Position numbers and translations under genes: made by a program
DNA from: Ralstonia sp. NFACC01
Lineage (GTDB): Bacteria; Pseudomonadota; Gammaproteobacteria; Burkholderiales; Burkholderiaceae
Assembly: GCF_900115545.1 (NCBI RefSeq)
Contig: NZ_FOWV01000011.1
Coordinates: 1-64,000 of the forward strand
Direction of reading: 5' to 3'
DNA: 64,000 nt
Shown here: piece by piece, positions 29,428 through 39,501 of the stretch
Layout: each line of letters opens with the position of its first letter
Numbering within the stretch: the stretch's first letter is position 1
Notes under the pieces: generated by a model
The model's database searches: none
What the model was told of the DNA's origin: nothing
Seen by the model: only the letters and a program-made list of their open reading frames with translations

Positions 29428-30219
29428 TCATGGGTTGTGACGTTCGGCAAGTCGGGCTGTACCCGGAGCGACGGAGGGCGTGTCGTCTTTCAAGTCCACG
29501 CCGCTGCGGCCGAGCGCCACTGCGCCGTTGAGCAGGAACACCAGTCGGCTCGCTGCCTGGTCATAGGCCAAGCCTGCCGGCCGCACATTCGAGATGCAAT
29601 TGCGCTCAGCATCGGACCGGCCAACGCGCGGCGCGTAGGTCAGGTAAATGCCTAGGCTGTCAGGCGAACTCAACCCCGGCCGCTCACCGATCAGCATTAC
29701 GACCTGTCGTGCGCGAAGCAACGCACCGATCTCATCCCCCAGCGCAACCCGGGATTGCTCGGCGATGGCGACCGGCCCGATCGACCAGCCGGCCGGCAGA
29801 CGCTCACGCACGCTGCATAGCAGCGGCACGGCATGGCTTTGCACGGCCAATGCGGAGAGCCCATCGGCAATCACGAAGACAACGTCGAATGGCTCCGCTG
29901 GCCGCAGCGCGCCGAGTTCTGCGCGGCTGGCTTCGTCAAGCCGGCGGCCGAGATCGGGGCGGCGCAGATACTGGGCCCGATCGGCTGCCGCGCTGTGCAC
30001 CGCCAGGGCCGTGAAGCCCGCCTGCCCAAGCGCGACCGCTAAAGCTGCACGATTGAGCGGCAAATGCACGGCATCGCGCGCCTGGGCGTGCGCCACGCCA
30101 AACGCGAGCACGGCGTCGGTCGTCTGGCTGTTGCCGGCCCGACCCAACGCAATGCGTGCGTCGGTAAAGGCACGCAGGTGTGTCCACGAATTCGGCTGAA
30201 CGAGCGTGTGTTTCGGCAT
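29428..30219 (-). CDS. eutC: Ethanolamine ammonia-lyase small subunit
   Basis: 263 residues from MPKHTLVQPNSW. FVIADGLSALAVQSHAVPLL, MLIGERPGLSSPDSLGIYLTY and RNCISNVRPAGL are signature segments of EutC, which contributes to cobalamin binding. It sits 20 bp after eutB in the same operon. With EutB it splits ethanolamine into acetaldehyde and ammonia. No microcompartment shell genes are present, as is usual outside enterobacteria. Confidence 0.92.
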   Translation of the reverse strand: MPKHTLVQPNSWTHLRAFTDARIALGRAGNSQTTDAVLAFGVAHAQARDAVHLPLNRAALAVALGQAGFTALAVHSAAADRAQYLRRPDLGRRLDEASRAELGALRPAEPFDVVFVIADGLSALAVQSHAVPLLCSVRERLPAGWSIGPVAIAEQSRVALGDEIGALLRARQVVMLIGERPGLSSPDSLGIYLTYAPRVGRSDAERNCISNVRPAGLAYDQAASRLVFLLNGAVALGRSGVDLKDDTPSVAPGTARLAERHNP

Positions 30220-30239
30220 GTGCGGATATCCAACGGGGT

Positions 30240-31622
30240 TCACAGCGCATGGGCCAACTGCAGCAGCGGCTGCCGCGCCGTGGCGTCTTGCAGGCGCCCA
30301 GCGGCGTCGACAATACCCATGCTTTGCAGCCACGCCTCAAACTCCGGCGCCGGCCGCAGGCCCAGCGTGTCGCGCAGATAGAGTGCGTCATGAAACGATG
30401 TGCTCTGGTAATTGAGCATGATGTCGTCGGCGCCCGGCACGCCCATGATGAAGTGGATGCCCGCCACGCCAAACAGGGTGAGCAGCGTATCCATGTCGTC
30501 CTGATCGGCTTCGGCGTGGTTGGTGTAGCAGACGTCGCAGCCCATCGGCAGGCCCATCAGCTTGCCGCAGAAGTGATCTTCCAATCCGGCGCGGATGATC
30601 TGCTTGCCGTCGTAGAGATACTCCGGACCGATAAAACCGACCACCGTGTTGACCAGCAACGGCGAGAACGCCCGCGCCACCGCATAGGCACGCGCCTCCA
30701 TGGTTTGCTGATCGACGCCGTGATGCGCATTGGCCGACAACGCGCTGCCCTGGCCGGTCTCGAAATACATCACGTTGTTGCCGACCGTGCCGCGCGCCAG
30801 GCCCTGCGCGGCGTCATGCGCTTCTGCCAGCAAGGCAAGGCTGATGCCGAATCCCGCGTTGGCCTGCTCGCTGCCGGCCACGGACTGAAACACCAGGTCC
30901 ACCGGCGCGCCCTGGTCAATGGCGCGCAGTGTGTTCGTCACGTGGGTCAGCACGCACGACTGCGTGGGAATGGCGTAGCGGTTGCGCAGTTCGTCAACCA
31001 ATTGCAGCAGCGAGACGATGGCGCCGAGGTTATCGCCCGCAGGGTTGATGCCGATGGTCGCGTCGCCGCAGCCATAGAGCAGGCCATCGATGATCGATGC
31101 GGCAATACCTTTGGGGTCGTCCGTCGGGTGGTTGGGTTGCAGCCGGACCGACAACCGGCCGGGCAAGCCGATGGTGTTGCGAAAGCGTGTGACCACGCGG
31201 CACTTGCGGGCCACGGAAATCAGATCCTGATTGCGCATCAGCTTGCTGACCGCGGCAGCCATTTCGGGCGTGATACCAGGCGCGACGCTTGCCAGTGTCT
31301 GGCTGTCCGTCTCATGCAGGAGCAGCCAGTTGCGAAACTCGCCCACCGTGAGCGAGGCAATCGGCTGGAAGGCCTGCGCGTCATGCCGGTCAAGAATCAG
31401 GCGCGTGACCTCGTCGTCTTCATAAGGCACCAGCGCTTCGTTGAGAAATACCGACAGCGGCACATCCGCCAACGCCATGCGCGCGGCCATGCGTTCGCCC
31501 TCGCTGGCCGCGGCCAGACCCGCCAGATAGTCGCCCGAGCGCGCCGGGCTGGCTTTGGCCAGGAGCGTCTTGAGATCGTTGAACACATGGCGTTGCACGC
31601 CAATGGTCTGAGCGAAGTGCAT
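30240..31622 (-). CDS. eutB: Ethanolamine ammonia-lyase large subunit
   Basis: 460 residues from MHFAQTIGVQRHVFNDLKTL (an upstream GTG at 31661 is less likely). LLAKASPARSGDYLAGLAA, IGINPAGDN, FQSVAGSEQANAGFG, GPEYLYDGKQIIRAGLEDHFCGKLMGLPMG-type sequence and FIMGVPGADDIMLNYQSTS are highly conserved in EutB, the B12-dependent catalytic subunit with a TIM barrel. No ethanolamine permease gene lies next to it within the window. Confidence 0.93.
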   Translation of the reverse strand: MHFAQTIGVQRHVFNDLKTLLAKASPARSGDYLAGLAAASEGERMAARMALADVPLSVFLNEALVPYEDDEVTRLILDRHDAQAFQPIASLTVGEFRNWLLLHETDSQTLASVAPGITPEMAAAVSKLMRNQDLISVARKCRVVTRFRNTIGLPGRLSVRLQPNHPTDDPKGIAASIIDGLLYGCGDATIGINPAGDNLGAIVSLLQLVDELRNRYAIPTQSCVLTHVTNTLRAIDQGAPVDLVFQSVAGSEQANAGFGISLALLAEAHDAAQGLARGTVGNNVMYFETGQGSALSANAHHGVDQQTMEARAYAVARAFSPLLVNTVVGFIGPEYLYDGKQIIRAGLEDHFCGKLMGLPMGCDVCYTNHAEADQDDMDTLLTLFGVAGIHFIMGVPGADDIMLNYQSTSFHDALYLRDTLGLRPAPEFEAWLQSMGIVDAAGRLQDATARQPLLQLAHAL

Positions 31623-31746
31623 GATGGGATACGCGGAAGCGTCCAATGACGGTGACGGCAATGCCTATCCTGCCACTTTAGTTGCCTTCTATGTCACGGC
31701 GGCAATGTTCTAATACGCGTTTCCCAAACGTCGATCTCGCCCGTAA

Positions 31747-32982
31747 ATGACCGCATCCGCCACACCGTCCCGCCTGCACCAAGCGGGCTCTGCCATGGAA
31801 GTGCTGGCGGTCTTTCTCAAGCTGGGCCTCACCAGTTTCGGCGGCCCTGTCGCGCATATCGGCTACTTCCGGCGCGAGTTCGTAGAGCGCCGCCGCTGGC
31901 TGGACGACGCAACGTTCACAGACCTCGTTGGCCTATGCCAGTTTCTGCCCGGGCCTGCCAGCAGCCAGGTGGGATTCTCCGTCGGGCTGCTCCGGGCGGG
32001 ATGGCGTGGCGGGTTGGCGGCATGGTGCGGCTTTACGCTGCCTTCCGTCTTGTTGCTGCTGGTCTTTGCGATGCTCGCGCCGAGCCTCAGCGGCCCGATT
32101 GGCGCGGGGCTGATCCACGGTTTGAAGCTGGTTGCCGTTGCGGTGGTGGCGCAGGCCGTGTGGGATATGGCGCGCAAGCTCTGTCCTGACTGGCAGCGCG
32201 CAGGTATCGCGCTGGTCAGCATTGCCGTGCTCAGCGCGTTGGCGACCGTTTACGCGCAACTGGTCGTGATCGTGCTCGGCGCCGTGCTGGGCTTGTTGTT
32301 ATGCCGATTGTCGCGTCCGGTGAGTGAGGGGCCGAGGGCCGGGCAGGGAACCGCATTTCGCGTGTCTCACGCTGCCAGCAGCGTCAGCCTGGTGCTGTTC
32401 TGCACCCTGTTGTTCGGGCTTCCGGTTGTGGCAAACCTTCATCCATGGATGCCCGCGAAAGTGTTCGACGCGTTCTATCGGTCAGGCGCGTTGGTATTTG
32501 GGGGCGGGCACGTCGTGCTGCCCCTGCTGGAGCAGCAGACAGTGGCGACTGGTTGGGTCGCGTCGAACGATTTTCTGGCAGGCTACGGTGCCGCGCAGGC
32601 GGTGCCCGGGCCGTTATTCACCTTCGCCGCTTTCCTCGGCTGGACGATCGCGCCGGGGCTCAATCATTGGGCCGGTGCTGCGCTTGCTACGGTGGGCATC
32701 TTTCTGCCGGGCCTGCTGCTGGTCATCGCGGCGTTGCCTTACTGGCAAGCGTTGCGCGCGCGTCCTTCCATGGCGGCGCTGTTGGCGGGTGTGAATGCCG
32801 CAGTGGTTGGATTGCTGGCATTTGCCCTTTACACGCCGGTCTGGACGAGCGCCGTGCGGTCATGGAGCGATTTTGTCGTCGCGGCGATTGCGTTCCTGCT
32901 GCTGACGCGATGGAAAACGCCACCGCTGATTGTGGTGGCGTTTTGTGCAGCGGCGGGCGTTGCCGCAGCCGCGCTGGGTTGA
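31747..32982 (+). CDS. chrA: Chromate transporter (ChrA family)
   Basis: 411 residues in two homologous CHR repeats: LKLGLTSFGGPVAHIGYFRREFV plus DLVGLCQFLPGPASSQVG in the first and FYRSGALVFGGGHVVLPLLEQ plus GYGAAQAVPGPLFTFAAFLG in the second. The FGGP and PGP motifs are typical of long-chain ChrA, which exports chromate and may carry sulphate-like anions. It is divergent from eutB. Confidence 0.9.
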   Translation: MTASATPSRLHQAGSAMEVLAVFLKLGLTSFGGPVAHIGYFRREFVERRRWLDDATFTDLVGLCQFLPGPASSQVGFSVGLLRAGWRGGLAAWCGFTLPSVLLLLVFAMLAPSLSGPIGAGLIHGLKLVAVAVVAQAVWDMARKLCPDWQRAGIALVSIAVLSALATVYAQLVVIVLGAVLGLLLCRLSRPVSEGPRAGQGTAFRVSHAASSVSLVLFCTLLFGLPVVANLHPWMPAKVFDAFYRSGALVFGGGHVVLPLLEQQTVATGWVASNDFLAGYGAAQAVPGPLFTFAAFLGWTIAPGLNHWAGAALATVGIFLPGLLLVIAALPYWQALRARPSMAALLAGVNAAVVGLLAFALYTPVWTSAVRSWSDFVVAAIAFLLLTRWKTPPLIVVAFCAAAGVAAAALG

Positions 32983-32997
32983 ATCGCGCTCTCCCTA

Positions 32998-33021
32998 CGC
33001 GCAGCAATCAGTCGCTGCGCG
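32998..33021. terminator. Hairpin between convergent chrA and dbpA
   Basis: CGCGCAGC and GCTGCGCG pair perfectly over 8 bp across an 8-base loop. No T-run follows on either side, so it may be a weak or factor-dependent terminator. Confidence 0.45.
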
Positions 33022-33031
33022 GGGCAGGCGG

Positions 33032-34429
33032 TCATTCATCCATCAGCCGAACCCTGACCTTCTTGCCCTTCAGCGTGCCGGCATTGAGCTTGCGCAGCGC
33101 CTCGCGCGCGATGCCGCGCTCGACCGCGACGTAGGTCGAGAACTCGGTCACGTTGATCTTGCCGATCTGGTCGCCCCGAAAGCCGGCGTCGCCTGTCAGA
33201 GCACCGAGCACATCGCCGGGTCGGATCTTCTCTTTGCGTCCGCCGAGAATCTGCAGCGTTTCCATTGGCGGCAGCAGCGGAGCGTCATTGCCGGTATCAA
33301 GCTCGTCGAGCTGGTGCCATTCGACCTCGCGCCCGAGCGCCTGTTCGATGTTGCCGACACGGCCCATCTCGTCCATGCTCGCGAGGCTCAACGCCCAGCC
33401 GTTCTCGTCGGCGCGGCCCGTGCGGCCAATGCGATGCACGTGTACTTCGGGGTCGGGCGTCACGTCAACGTTGATCACCGCTTCGAGCTGTGCGATGTCG
33501 AGCCCGCGCGCGGCAACGTCGGTCGCGACGAGCACCGAGCAACTGCGGTTCGCGAACTGAATCAATACCTGATCGCGCTCACGCTGCTCGAGTTCGCCAT
33601 GCAGCGCCAGCGCGTGGATGCCCTCCGCGCGCAACACGTCGAGCAGGTCACGGCATTGCTGCTTCGTGTTGCAGAAGGCGAGCGTGCTCACAGGCCGATA
33701 GTGCTTGAGCAGCAGCCCGACCGCATGCAACCGCTTGTTGTCCGTCACCTCGTAGAAGCGCTGGCGAATCTTGCTGTCGTCGTGGCGCTCTTCGAGTTTT
33801 ACTTCCTTCGGATTGCGCAGAATGCGCTGACTCAGCTTCGCAATACCTTCCGGGTACGTTGCCGAGAACAGCAGCGTCTGGCGATCGGCCGGGCATTGGC
33901 GCACGACCGTCGCGATGTCATCGAAGAAGCCCATGTCGAGCATGCGGTCTGCTTCGTCAAGCACGAGCGTTTTCAGCGCGCCGAGCGCGAGATTGCCGCG
34001 CTCCAGATGGTCCATGATGCGCCCCGGCGTGCCGACGATGACATGCGCGCCATGCTCAAGGCTTGCCGCCTGCGGACGCATCGGCGTGCCGCCGCAGAGC
34101 GTCAAGACCTTCACGTTTTCTTCAGCGCGTGCCAGGCGGCGGATCTCCTGTGCCACCTGATCGGCAAGCTCGCGCGTCGGGCAGAGAACCATCGCCTGCA
34201 CGTCGAAGCTGCGCGCGTCAAGCCGTGCGAGCAGGGCCAGCGCAAACGCTGCGGTTTTGCCGCTACCCGTCTTTGCCTGCGCAATCAGGTCGTGGCCAGC
34301 CAGCGCGATGGGCAGGCTTGCAGCCTGGATCGGCGTCATGTCGGTGTAGCCAAGCTGCGCCAGATTCGCGAGCACGGCCGGGGCGAGCGCTAGGGTGCTG
34401 AAGGGCGTGGCGGTCGGTTCAATGGTCAT
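33032..34429 (-). CDS. dbpA: DEAD-box RNA helicase DbpA
   Basis: 465 residues from MTIEPTATPF (a GTG at 34447 overlaps the upstream gene's stop and is an alternative). Q motif, Walker A AQAKTGSGKTAAF, DEAD motif VLDEADRMLD, SAT motif FSATYPEG, and HRIGRTGRADENG. The C-terminal 75 residues (IRPGDVLGALTGDAGFRGDQIGKINVTEFSTYVAV) are the DbpA RNA-binding domain that recognises hairpin 92 of 23S rRNA. It assists large-subunit ribosome assembly. Confidence 0.92.
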   Translation of the reverse strand: MTIEPTATPFSTLALAPAVLANLAQLGYTDMTPIQAASLPIALAGHDLIAQAKTGSGKTAAFALALLARLDARSFDVQAMVLCPTRELADQVAQEIRRLARAEENVKVLTLCGGTPMRPQAASLEHGAHVIVGTPGRIMDHLERGNLALGALKTLVLDEADRMLDMGFFDDIATVVRQCPADRQTLLFSATYPEGIAKLSQRILRNPKEVKLEERHDDSKIRQRFYEVTDNKRLHAVGLLLKHYRPVSTLAFCNTKQQCRDLLDVLRAEGIHALALHGELEQRERDQVLIQFANRSCSVLVATDVAARGLDIAQLEAVINVDVTPDPEVHVHRIGRTGRADENGWALSLASMDEMGRVGNIEQALGREVEWHQLDELDTGNDAPLLPPMETLQILGGRKEKIRPGDVLGALTGDAGFRGDQIGKINVTEFSTYVAVERGIAREALRKLNAGTLKGKKVRVRLMDE

Positions 34430-34443
34430 GTTGTTGCGCTGAT

Positions 34444-34629
34444 TCACTTGGACGGCTTGCCTTCGAGTTGTTCGTAGACGACGGTGCCGTCGTCAGCCTC
34501 GAAGCGTTCGACATAGTTGCGGGCGCCGCATAGCGCACAACGGAACAGCAGCCCTTGGCCCTCGTCCTTGATGACGACATCGGACAGTTCCCACTGCGTG
34601 CCGCAGCTCTGGTTGATGCAAGTGAACAC
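34444..34629 (-). CDS. Small zinc-ribbon-like protein
   Basis: 61 residues with CINQSC near the start and CALCGARNYVERF in the middle; the two Cys pairs could bind one zinc. It directly precedes dbpA and is probably co-transcribed with it. Function unknown. Confidence 0.65.
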   Translation of the reverse strand: MFTCINQSCGTQWELSDVVIKDEGQGLLFRCALCGARNYVERFEADDGTVVYEQLEGKPSK

Positions 34630-35158
34630 GGTTTTCTCTGAATGGATTTTTCGTTGCGTCTCGATAACGAGGCAGGTAGACCGGCGCCGCGTGTGCGCCT
34701 ATGTAAATCTAGATCAATACATCAATCACAAATGGCTTTGCCGCGCCATTCCTGGAAGATTGCGCGGCCTTTACCTGATTGGGCCCGAGAGGTGGGGATT
34801 GCATCTCGTCTCGTGGGGTTGGCCTCTGCGCGATGTCGTTTTTCGGGCGACGCCCACGCCAAGCGCCCAATGCATCCTGTTGGTGCAACAGATTCGCGGG
34901 TACAACGCTGAGATCGATGCAGATATGGGGCTGATCTTGCAGATCGTCACGTTTTCCCCGCCGGACTCTAACACACCCATTTAGGCCCGTAAGTCGCGGG
35001 CCAAGGCTCTGCAACGACTGGCAGCCAACCGCAGATGTCATTTCTTTGAAATTACGTAGAGTCCGCACTCTTGTCTTGGTTTGAGGTGCGTCAAGTCCGG
35101 CCCGCAGCCGCTGGCATCTAATGGGTTGCATATCCGCAATCGTTTGACGCCCCCAACC
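34630..35158. other. 529-bp gene-free region before the phaC operon
   Basis: No convincing gene: the frames here have no recognisable protein signature. It must hold the promoters for the divergent zinc-ribbon/dbpA unit and the phaC-ackA operon. A loose FNR/ANR-like dyad, TAAAT-CTAG-ATCAA at 34704-34717, has a good right half and a poor left half. Confidence 0.5.
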
Positions 35159-36907
35159 ATGCGCACCGCCCCCGTGCCGTCTTCACCAACTGCAGAGCTG
35201 ATTGATCTGCCGTTTCACGCCGCCCTTGCGCGTACATCGAATTCGCTGTCGCTTGCATCAATGCAACTGGCATTGATGGATTGGGCACTGCATCTGGCTG
35301 TTTCGCCAGGCAAGTGTCTGGATCTGTTCCGCTTGGCACTGACGCAGGCTGAGCAACTCGAGGCTTACATCCGGAACTGCTTGGCGTCCGGCCCGCAGGA
35401 CGTGTGTCTTTGCGTCCAGCCGCCGGCCCATGACCGACGTTTCTTGGCTGACGAGTGGCGTTTGTGGCCGTTCAACGTGCTGCACCAGTCTTTCCTGTTG
35501 ACGGAACAATGGTGGGAGGCGGCCACGCGCGGCGTCTGGGGTGTCGCCAAGCATCACGAGGACGTCGTTGCCTTTGCTGCGCGTCAATGGCTCGACATGA
35601 TGTCGCCGGGCAACCAACTGGCAACCAACCCCATTGTCCTGCGTCGGACCTTTGAACAGCACGGTACCAATCTCGTGCGCGGCGCACTCAATGCGCTTGA
35701 CGATCTGGAGCGCTCCATGAGCGGCGCGCCGGCCGCCGGCACCGAACGTTTTATGGTGGGCCACGACGTGGCAATCACGCCCGGCAAGGTGGTCCTGCGC
35801 AACCGCCTGATCGAGCTGATCCAGTACGCGCCGGCCACGAGCAAGGTCCAAGCCGAGCCCATCCTGATCGTGCCGGCATGGATCATGAAGTACTACATCC
35901 TGGATCTGTCACCGCAGAACTCGCTGATCCGTTATCTGGTAGAGCAGGGCCATACGGTGTTCTGCATCTCCTGGAAAAACCCCGACGAGGCTGATCGCGC
36001 CCTCGACATGGACGATTACCTCAAGCTCGGTGTCTTTGCCGCGCTCGATGCCGTCAATGCCATCGTGCCGGGCCAGCGCGTCCACGCCACCGGTTACTGC
36101 CTTGGCGGCACGTTATTGGCCATTGCAGCGGCTGCCATGGCGCGCGATGGCGATGCACGGTTGGCATCCATGACGCTCTTTGCCGCGCAGACAGACTTTT
36201 GCGAGCCGGGCGAACTCGGCCTGTTCATCGACGAGGCACAGGTCAGTCTGTTGGAAGCGCAGATGGAACAAACCGGCTATCTACGCGCCAGCCAGATGGC
36301 CGGAGCCTTCCAGATGCTGCGCTCGTACGACTTGCTGTGGTCACGTGTCGTGGGTGAATACCTGCTGGGCGACCGCGCACCGATGAACGATCTGATGGCC
36401 TGGAACGCCGATGCCACGCGCATGCCCGCGCGGATGCACAGCCAGTATCTCCGGCATCTGTTCCTGAATGACGACCTGAGCGAGGGCCGCTACCTCGTCA
36501 ACGGAAAGCCGGTGGCCCTCAACGACATCGACCTGCCCATCTTCGTGGTGGGCACGTTGACCGACCACGTAGCGCCATGGCGCTCGGTCCACAAGCTGCA
36601 TCACCTGACCGAGGCGGAGCTGACGTTCGTATTGACCACCGGCGGCCACAACGCCGGCATTGTCAGCCCGCCGGCCAACTCGCATCGGCGGTTCCAGATG
36701 CAGACACGTAACGTCGGCGAGGTATCAGTGGCGCCGGATGATTGGTTGGCATCGGCACCCATTACCGACGGTTCGTGGTGGCCGGCGTGGCATGCATGGC
36801 TGATCGCGCATGCATCGGGCCCCGCACCGGTGAAGCCACCGAAGATGGGCGCCCCGGCACTGCCGCCACTGGCGGACGCGCCGGGCGCCTACGTTCTGGA
36901 GAAATAA
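35159..36907 (+). CDS. phaC: Polyhydroxyalkanoate synthase
   Basis: 582 residues from MRTAPVPSSP. Alpha/beta-hydrolase synthase: the lipase-like box GYCLGGTL carries the catalytic Cys, Asp lies in VVGTLTDHVAPWRS and His in TTGGHNAGIV. The N-terminal domain includes FNVLHQSFLLTEQWW and NPIVLRRTFEQHG, typical of the PhaC family. It polymerises hydroxyacyl-CoA on the granule surface. It starts an apparent operon that also includes a phasin, a MaoC-Pta fusion and acetate kinase, so it may be a secondary PHA synthase used under low oxygen. Confidence 0.9.
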   Translation: MRTAPVPSSPTAELIDLPFHAALARTSNSLSLASMQLALMDWALHLAVSPGKCLDLFRLALTQAEQLEAYIRNCLASGPQDVCLCVQPPAHDRRFLADEWRLWPFNVLHQSFLLTEQWWEAATRGVWGVAKHHEDVVAFAARQWLDMMSPGNQLATNPIVLRRTFEQHGTNLVRGALNALDDLERSMSGAPAAGTERFMVGHDVAITPGKVVLRNRLIELIQYAPATSKVQAEPILIVPAWIMKYYILDLSPQNSLIRYLVEQGHTVFCISWKNPDEADRALDMDDYLKLGVFAALDAVNAIVPGQRVHATGYCLGGTLLAIAAAAMARDGDARLASMTLFAAQTDFCEPGELGLFIDEAQVSLLEAQMEQTGYLRASQMAGAFQMLRSYDLLWSRVVGEYLLGDRAPMNDLMAWNADATRMPARMHSQYLRHLFLNDDLSEGRYLVNGKPVALNDIDLPIFVVGTLTDHVAPWRSVHKLHHLTEAELTFVLTTGGHNAGIVSPPANSHRRFQMQTRNVGEVSVAPDDWLASAPITDGSWWPAWHAWLIAHASGPAPVKPPKMGAPALPPLADAPGAYVLEK

Positions 36908-38431
36908 ATGCGTGTGCAGAAGCAGCTCCGGGCGTGTGGCAGCTACGCCGACACGCGTATGGCCGCCATGGTAGTCACCGTCACTGTGCTGGCACTGTCG
37001 GGTTGCATCTCGATGGCGCCGCCTTACGAGGCGCCCGCGTTGCCCGTGGCCCAGCACTACGACGCCGACGATGGCCGGGATGGCCTGTCAGCATCAGCGA
37101 CCGGCTGGCAGGCGTACTTTACGGACACGCGCCTGCAGGCGTTGATCAAGCAGGCGCTGGAAAATAACCGCGACCTGCGCACTGCCGTGCTGCGTGTGGA
37201 AGAGGCGCGTGCTGCGTTTGGCATCCAGCGCGCGGAGATATTTCCGCACCTCAATGCGCAGGCCGGCGTCAGCCGCTTGAGCATTCCGGCGGACGTGAGC
37301 CCGTTCGGCATGCCGATGCGTGTCACCCAGTACCAGGTGGGGGCCGGTGTCTCCAGTTGGGAGATCGATTTCTGGGGACGCGTACGCAACCTCAACGAGG
37401 CCGCATTGGAAAGCTATGTGGCTTCCGACGCCGCACGCCGTGCGGTAGCGCTTGGGTTGATCGCGCAGGTGGCCGACAGCTATCTGGTGCTGCGTGAACT
37501 CGACGAGCGCATCGCGCTGGCGCAACAAACCGTGGATAGCCGGACCGAAACACTGCGCATCTTCTCGCGCCGCGTGGCGGTGGGCGCGACGTCAAGATTG
37601 AACCAAACACAGGTCGAGACCCTGCTGACCCAGGCGCAGGCGCTGCTAACGCAATTGCAGCAGGCGCGCGACGCGCAGGCGCACGGCTTGGCCTTTCTTG
37701 TCGGCAAACCAATCGACCTGCCGCCGGTCTCCGAGCCATTTGACGAGCACCGCATGCTGGCCGAACTGCGCGCAGGCCTGCCTTCCGACCTGCTGACGCA
37801 GCGCCCGGACATTGCCGCCGCGGAGCACCGGCTGCGTGCTGCGCACGCCAGCATCGGCGCGGCACGGGCCGCGTTCTTTCCCCGCGTGGCGCTGACCGGC
37901 GCTTACGGCACGCTGGGTCCGGAACTGGGTAACCTGTTTGCGCCCGGCACACGCGCCTGGGTATTTGCGCCGAGTATCAGCCTCCCGCTCTTTGAAGGTG
38001 GAAAGCTGCGCAGCAACCTCGACCTGGCAGAAGCCCGCCGAGACCTTGCCGTGGCTGGTTACGAGAAGACCGTGCAGAGCGCATTCCGCGACGTGTCCGA
38101 CGCGCTTTCTGCACGCAAGTGGCTGGCCGACCAACTCGACATTGCGAAGGCCGCACTGGCGGCACAGAGCGAACGCGCGCGGCTGTCGCAACTACGTTTC
38201 GACGCTGGAGCATCGACCTTCCTGGAGGTGCTCGACGCCCAGCGCGACCTACTGGCCGCGCAGCAGCAACTGGTGCAGGTACGCCGTGCGCTTCTCTCTA
38301 GCCGCGTTGGCCTGTATGCCGCACTGGGTGGTGGCACGCAGGCCGTCGAATCCGAATCTGATCTGCAACCTCACCTGAGCCTGACGCCGCCCCCGCGCGT
38401 ATCGGGCGTATCGGGCGGAACAACACCATGA
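36908..38431 (+). CDS. Outer-membrane efflux lipoprotein (NodT/OprM family)
   Basis: 507 residues with a lipobox ALSGC about residue 35 and the NodT-family opening PPYEAPALPVAQ. Coiled-coil hairpins include ENNRDLRTAVLRVEEARAAFGIQ and LTQRPDIAAAEHRLRAAHASIGAARAAFFPR-type repeats. It should be the outer-membrane duct for the adjacent ABC efflux system. Its ATG starts right after the phaC stop. Confidence 0.86.
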   Translation: MRVQKQLRACGSYADTRMAAMVVTVTVLALSGCISMAPPYEAPALPVAQHYDADDGRDGLSASATGWQAYFTDTRLQALIKQALENNRDLRTAVLRVEEARAAFGIQRAEIFPHLNAQAGVSRLSIPADVSPFGMPMRVTQYQVGAGVSSWEIDFWGRVRNLNEAALESYVASDAARRAVALGLIAQVADSYLVLRELDERIALAQQTVDSRTETLRIFSRRVAVGATSRLNQTQVETLLTQAQALLTQLQQARDAQAHGLAFLVGKPIDLPPVSEPFDEHRMLAELRAGLPSDLLTQRPDIAAAEHRLRAAHASIGAARAAFFPRVALTGAYGTLGPELGNLFAPGTRAWVFAPSISLPLFEGGKLRSNLDLAEARRDLAVAGYEKTVQSAFRDVSDALSARKWLADQLDIAKAALAAQSERARLSQLRFDAGASTFLEVLDAQRDLLAAQQQLVQVRRALLSSRVGLYAALGGGTQAVESESDLQPHLSLTPPPRVSGVSGGTTP

Positions 38432-39501
38432 CTACGACTCCCCGACAACGATGGATTGCGCTGCTGGCGGCCGCCCTGGTGATGGCCGGCGGAGCGTTCG
38501 CGTGGAAGGCTTTGCGGCAAGAGGGCCCCGGCAAGGGCTTTGCGAGCGGCAATGGCCGCATCGAGGCCACAGAAATCGACGTGGCCACCAAGCTGCCTGG
38601 CCGCGTGCAGGACATTCTGGTGGACGAGGGCGACTTCGTGACGGCCGGCCAGCCGCTTGCGCACATGCAGGTGCAGACACTGGAAGCGCAACGTGACGAG
38701 GCCCAGGCACGGCAGCAACAAGCGGTCTCTGCCGTGGCGAGTGCGCAGGCCCAGGTGGCCGTGCGAGAAGCCGATAGGCAAGCGGCTCTCGCGCAAATCG
38801 CCCTGCGTGAAAGCGACCTTGATGCCGCGCAGCGCCGGCTGGCGCGTTCGGAAACGCTGTCGCACGAAGGCGCTTTGTCAATGCAGGAGTTGGACGACGA
38901 CCGCGCCCGCGTGCGCAGCGCCAAGGCCGCGCTTGTGGCGGCCCGCGCGCAAGCCGAGGCCGCGCAGGCGGCCGTGTTGGCCGCTCATACGCAGGTGGCC
39001 GGCGCCGGTTCCACCGTCAAGGCAGCAGACGCAACCGTATTGCGCATCAAGGCCGATATTGACGACAGCGCCTTGACGGCCCCGCGCGACGCCCGTGTGC
39101 AATACCGCATCGCCCAGCCCGGTGAGGTGCTGGCCGGCGGCGGGCGGCTGCTCAACCTCGTGGATCTGTCCGACGTCTACATGACCTTTTTCGTGCCAGA
39201 GACGGACGCAGGCCGCATCGCCATGGGCAGCGAGGTGCGTATCGTGCTGGACGCTGCGCCGCAATACGTGATTCCGGCGCGCGTGTCCTTTGTGGCCAGC
39301 ACCGCGCAATTCACGCCCAAGACCGTGGAGACGGCCAGCGAGCGGCAGAAGCTGATGTTCCGCGTGAAGGCGCAGATCGATCGCGATCTGCTGCGTAAGC
39401 ACTTGAAGCTGGTGAAGACCGGTCTGCCCGGCATGGCGTGGCTCAAGCTCGACACGCAGGCCGAATGGCCGGCCACCCTGGCGATCAAGGTTCCGCAGTG
39501 A
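38428..39501 (+). CDS. HlyD-family membrane fusion protein (YbhG-like)
   Basis: 357 residues; N-terminal anchor ([20 protein letters not shown]), barrel-sandwich ([23 protein letters not shown]) and a very Ala/Gln-rich coiled coil (residues about 80-200), then [28 protein letters not shown]. It bridges the ABC transporter to the outer-membrane factor. ATG overlaps the upstream stop by four bases. Confidence 0.87.
   Translation: MTTTPRQRWIALLAAALVMAGGAFAWKALRQEGPGKGFASGNGRIEATEIDVATKLPGRVQDILVDEGDFVTAGQPLAHMQVQTLEAQRDEAQARQQQAVSAVASAQAQVAVREADRQAALAQIALRESDLDAAQRRLARSETLSHEGALSMQELDDDRARVRSAKAALVAARAQAEAAQAAVLAAHTQVAGAGSTVKAADATVLRIKADIDDSALTAPRDARVQYRIAQPGEVLAGGGRLLNLVDLSDVYMTFFVPETDAGRIAMGSEVRIVLDAAPQYVIPARVSFVASTAQFTPKTVETASERQKLMFRVKAQIDRDLLRKHLKLVKTGLPGMAWLKLDTQAEWPATLAIKVPQ

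Noticed and set aside
34704-34717. FNR/ANR box controlling phaC-ackA
   Set aside because: Only the right half ATCAA fits; the left half TAAAT differs from TTGAT at two positions and its distance to the gene is over 400 bp, so it is not claimed.
34630-35158. Open frames in the region before phaC
   Set aside because: Both strands have frames of 140-155 codons but without recognisable domains, good starts or coding-like composition; listed as non-coding.
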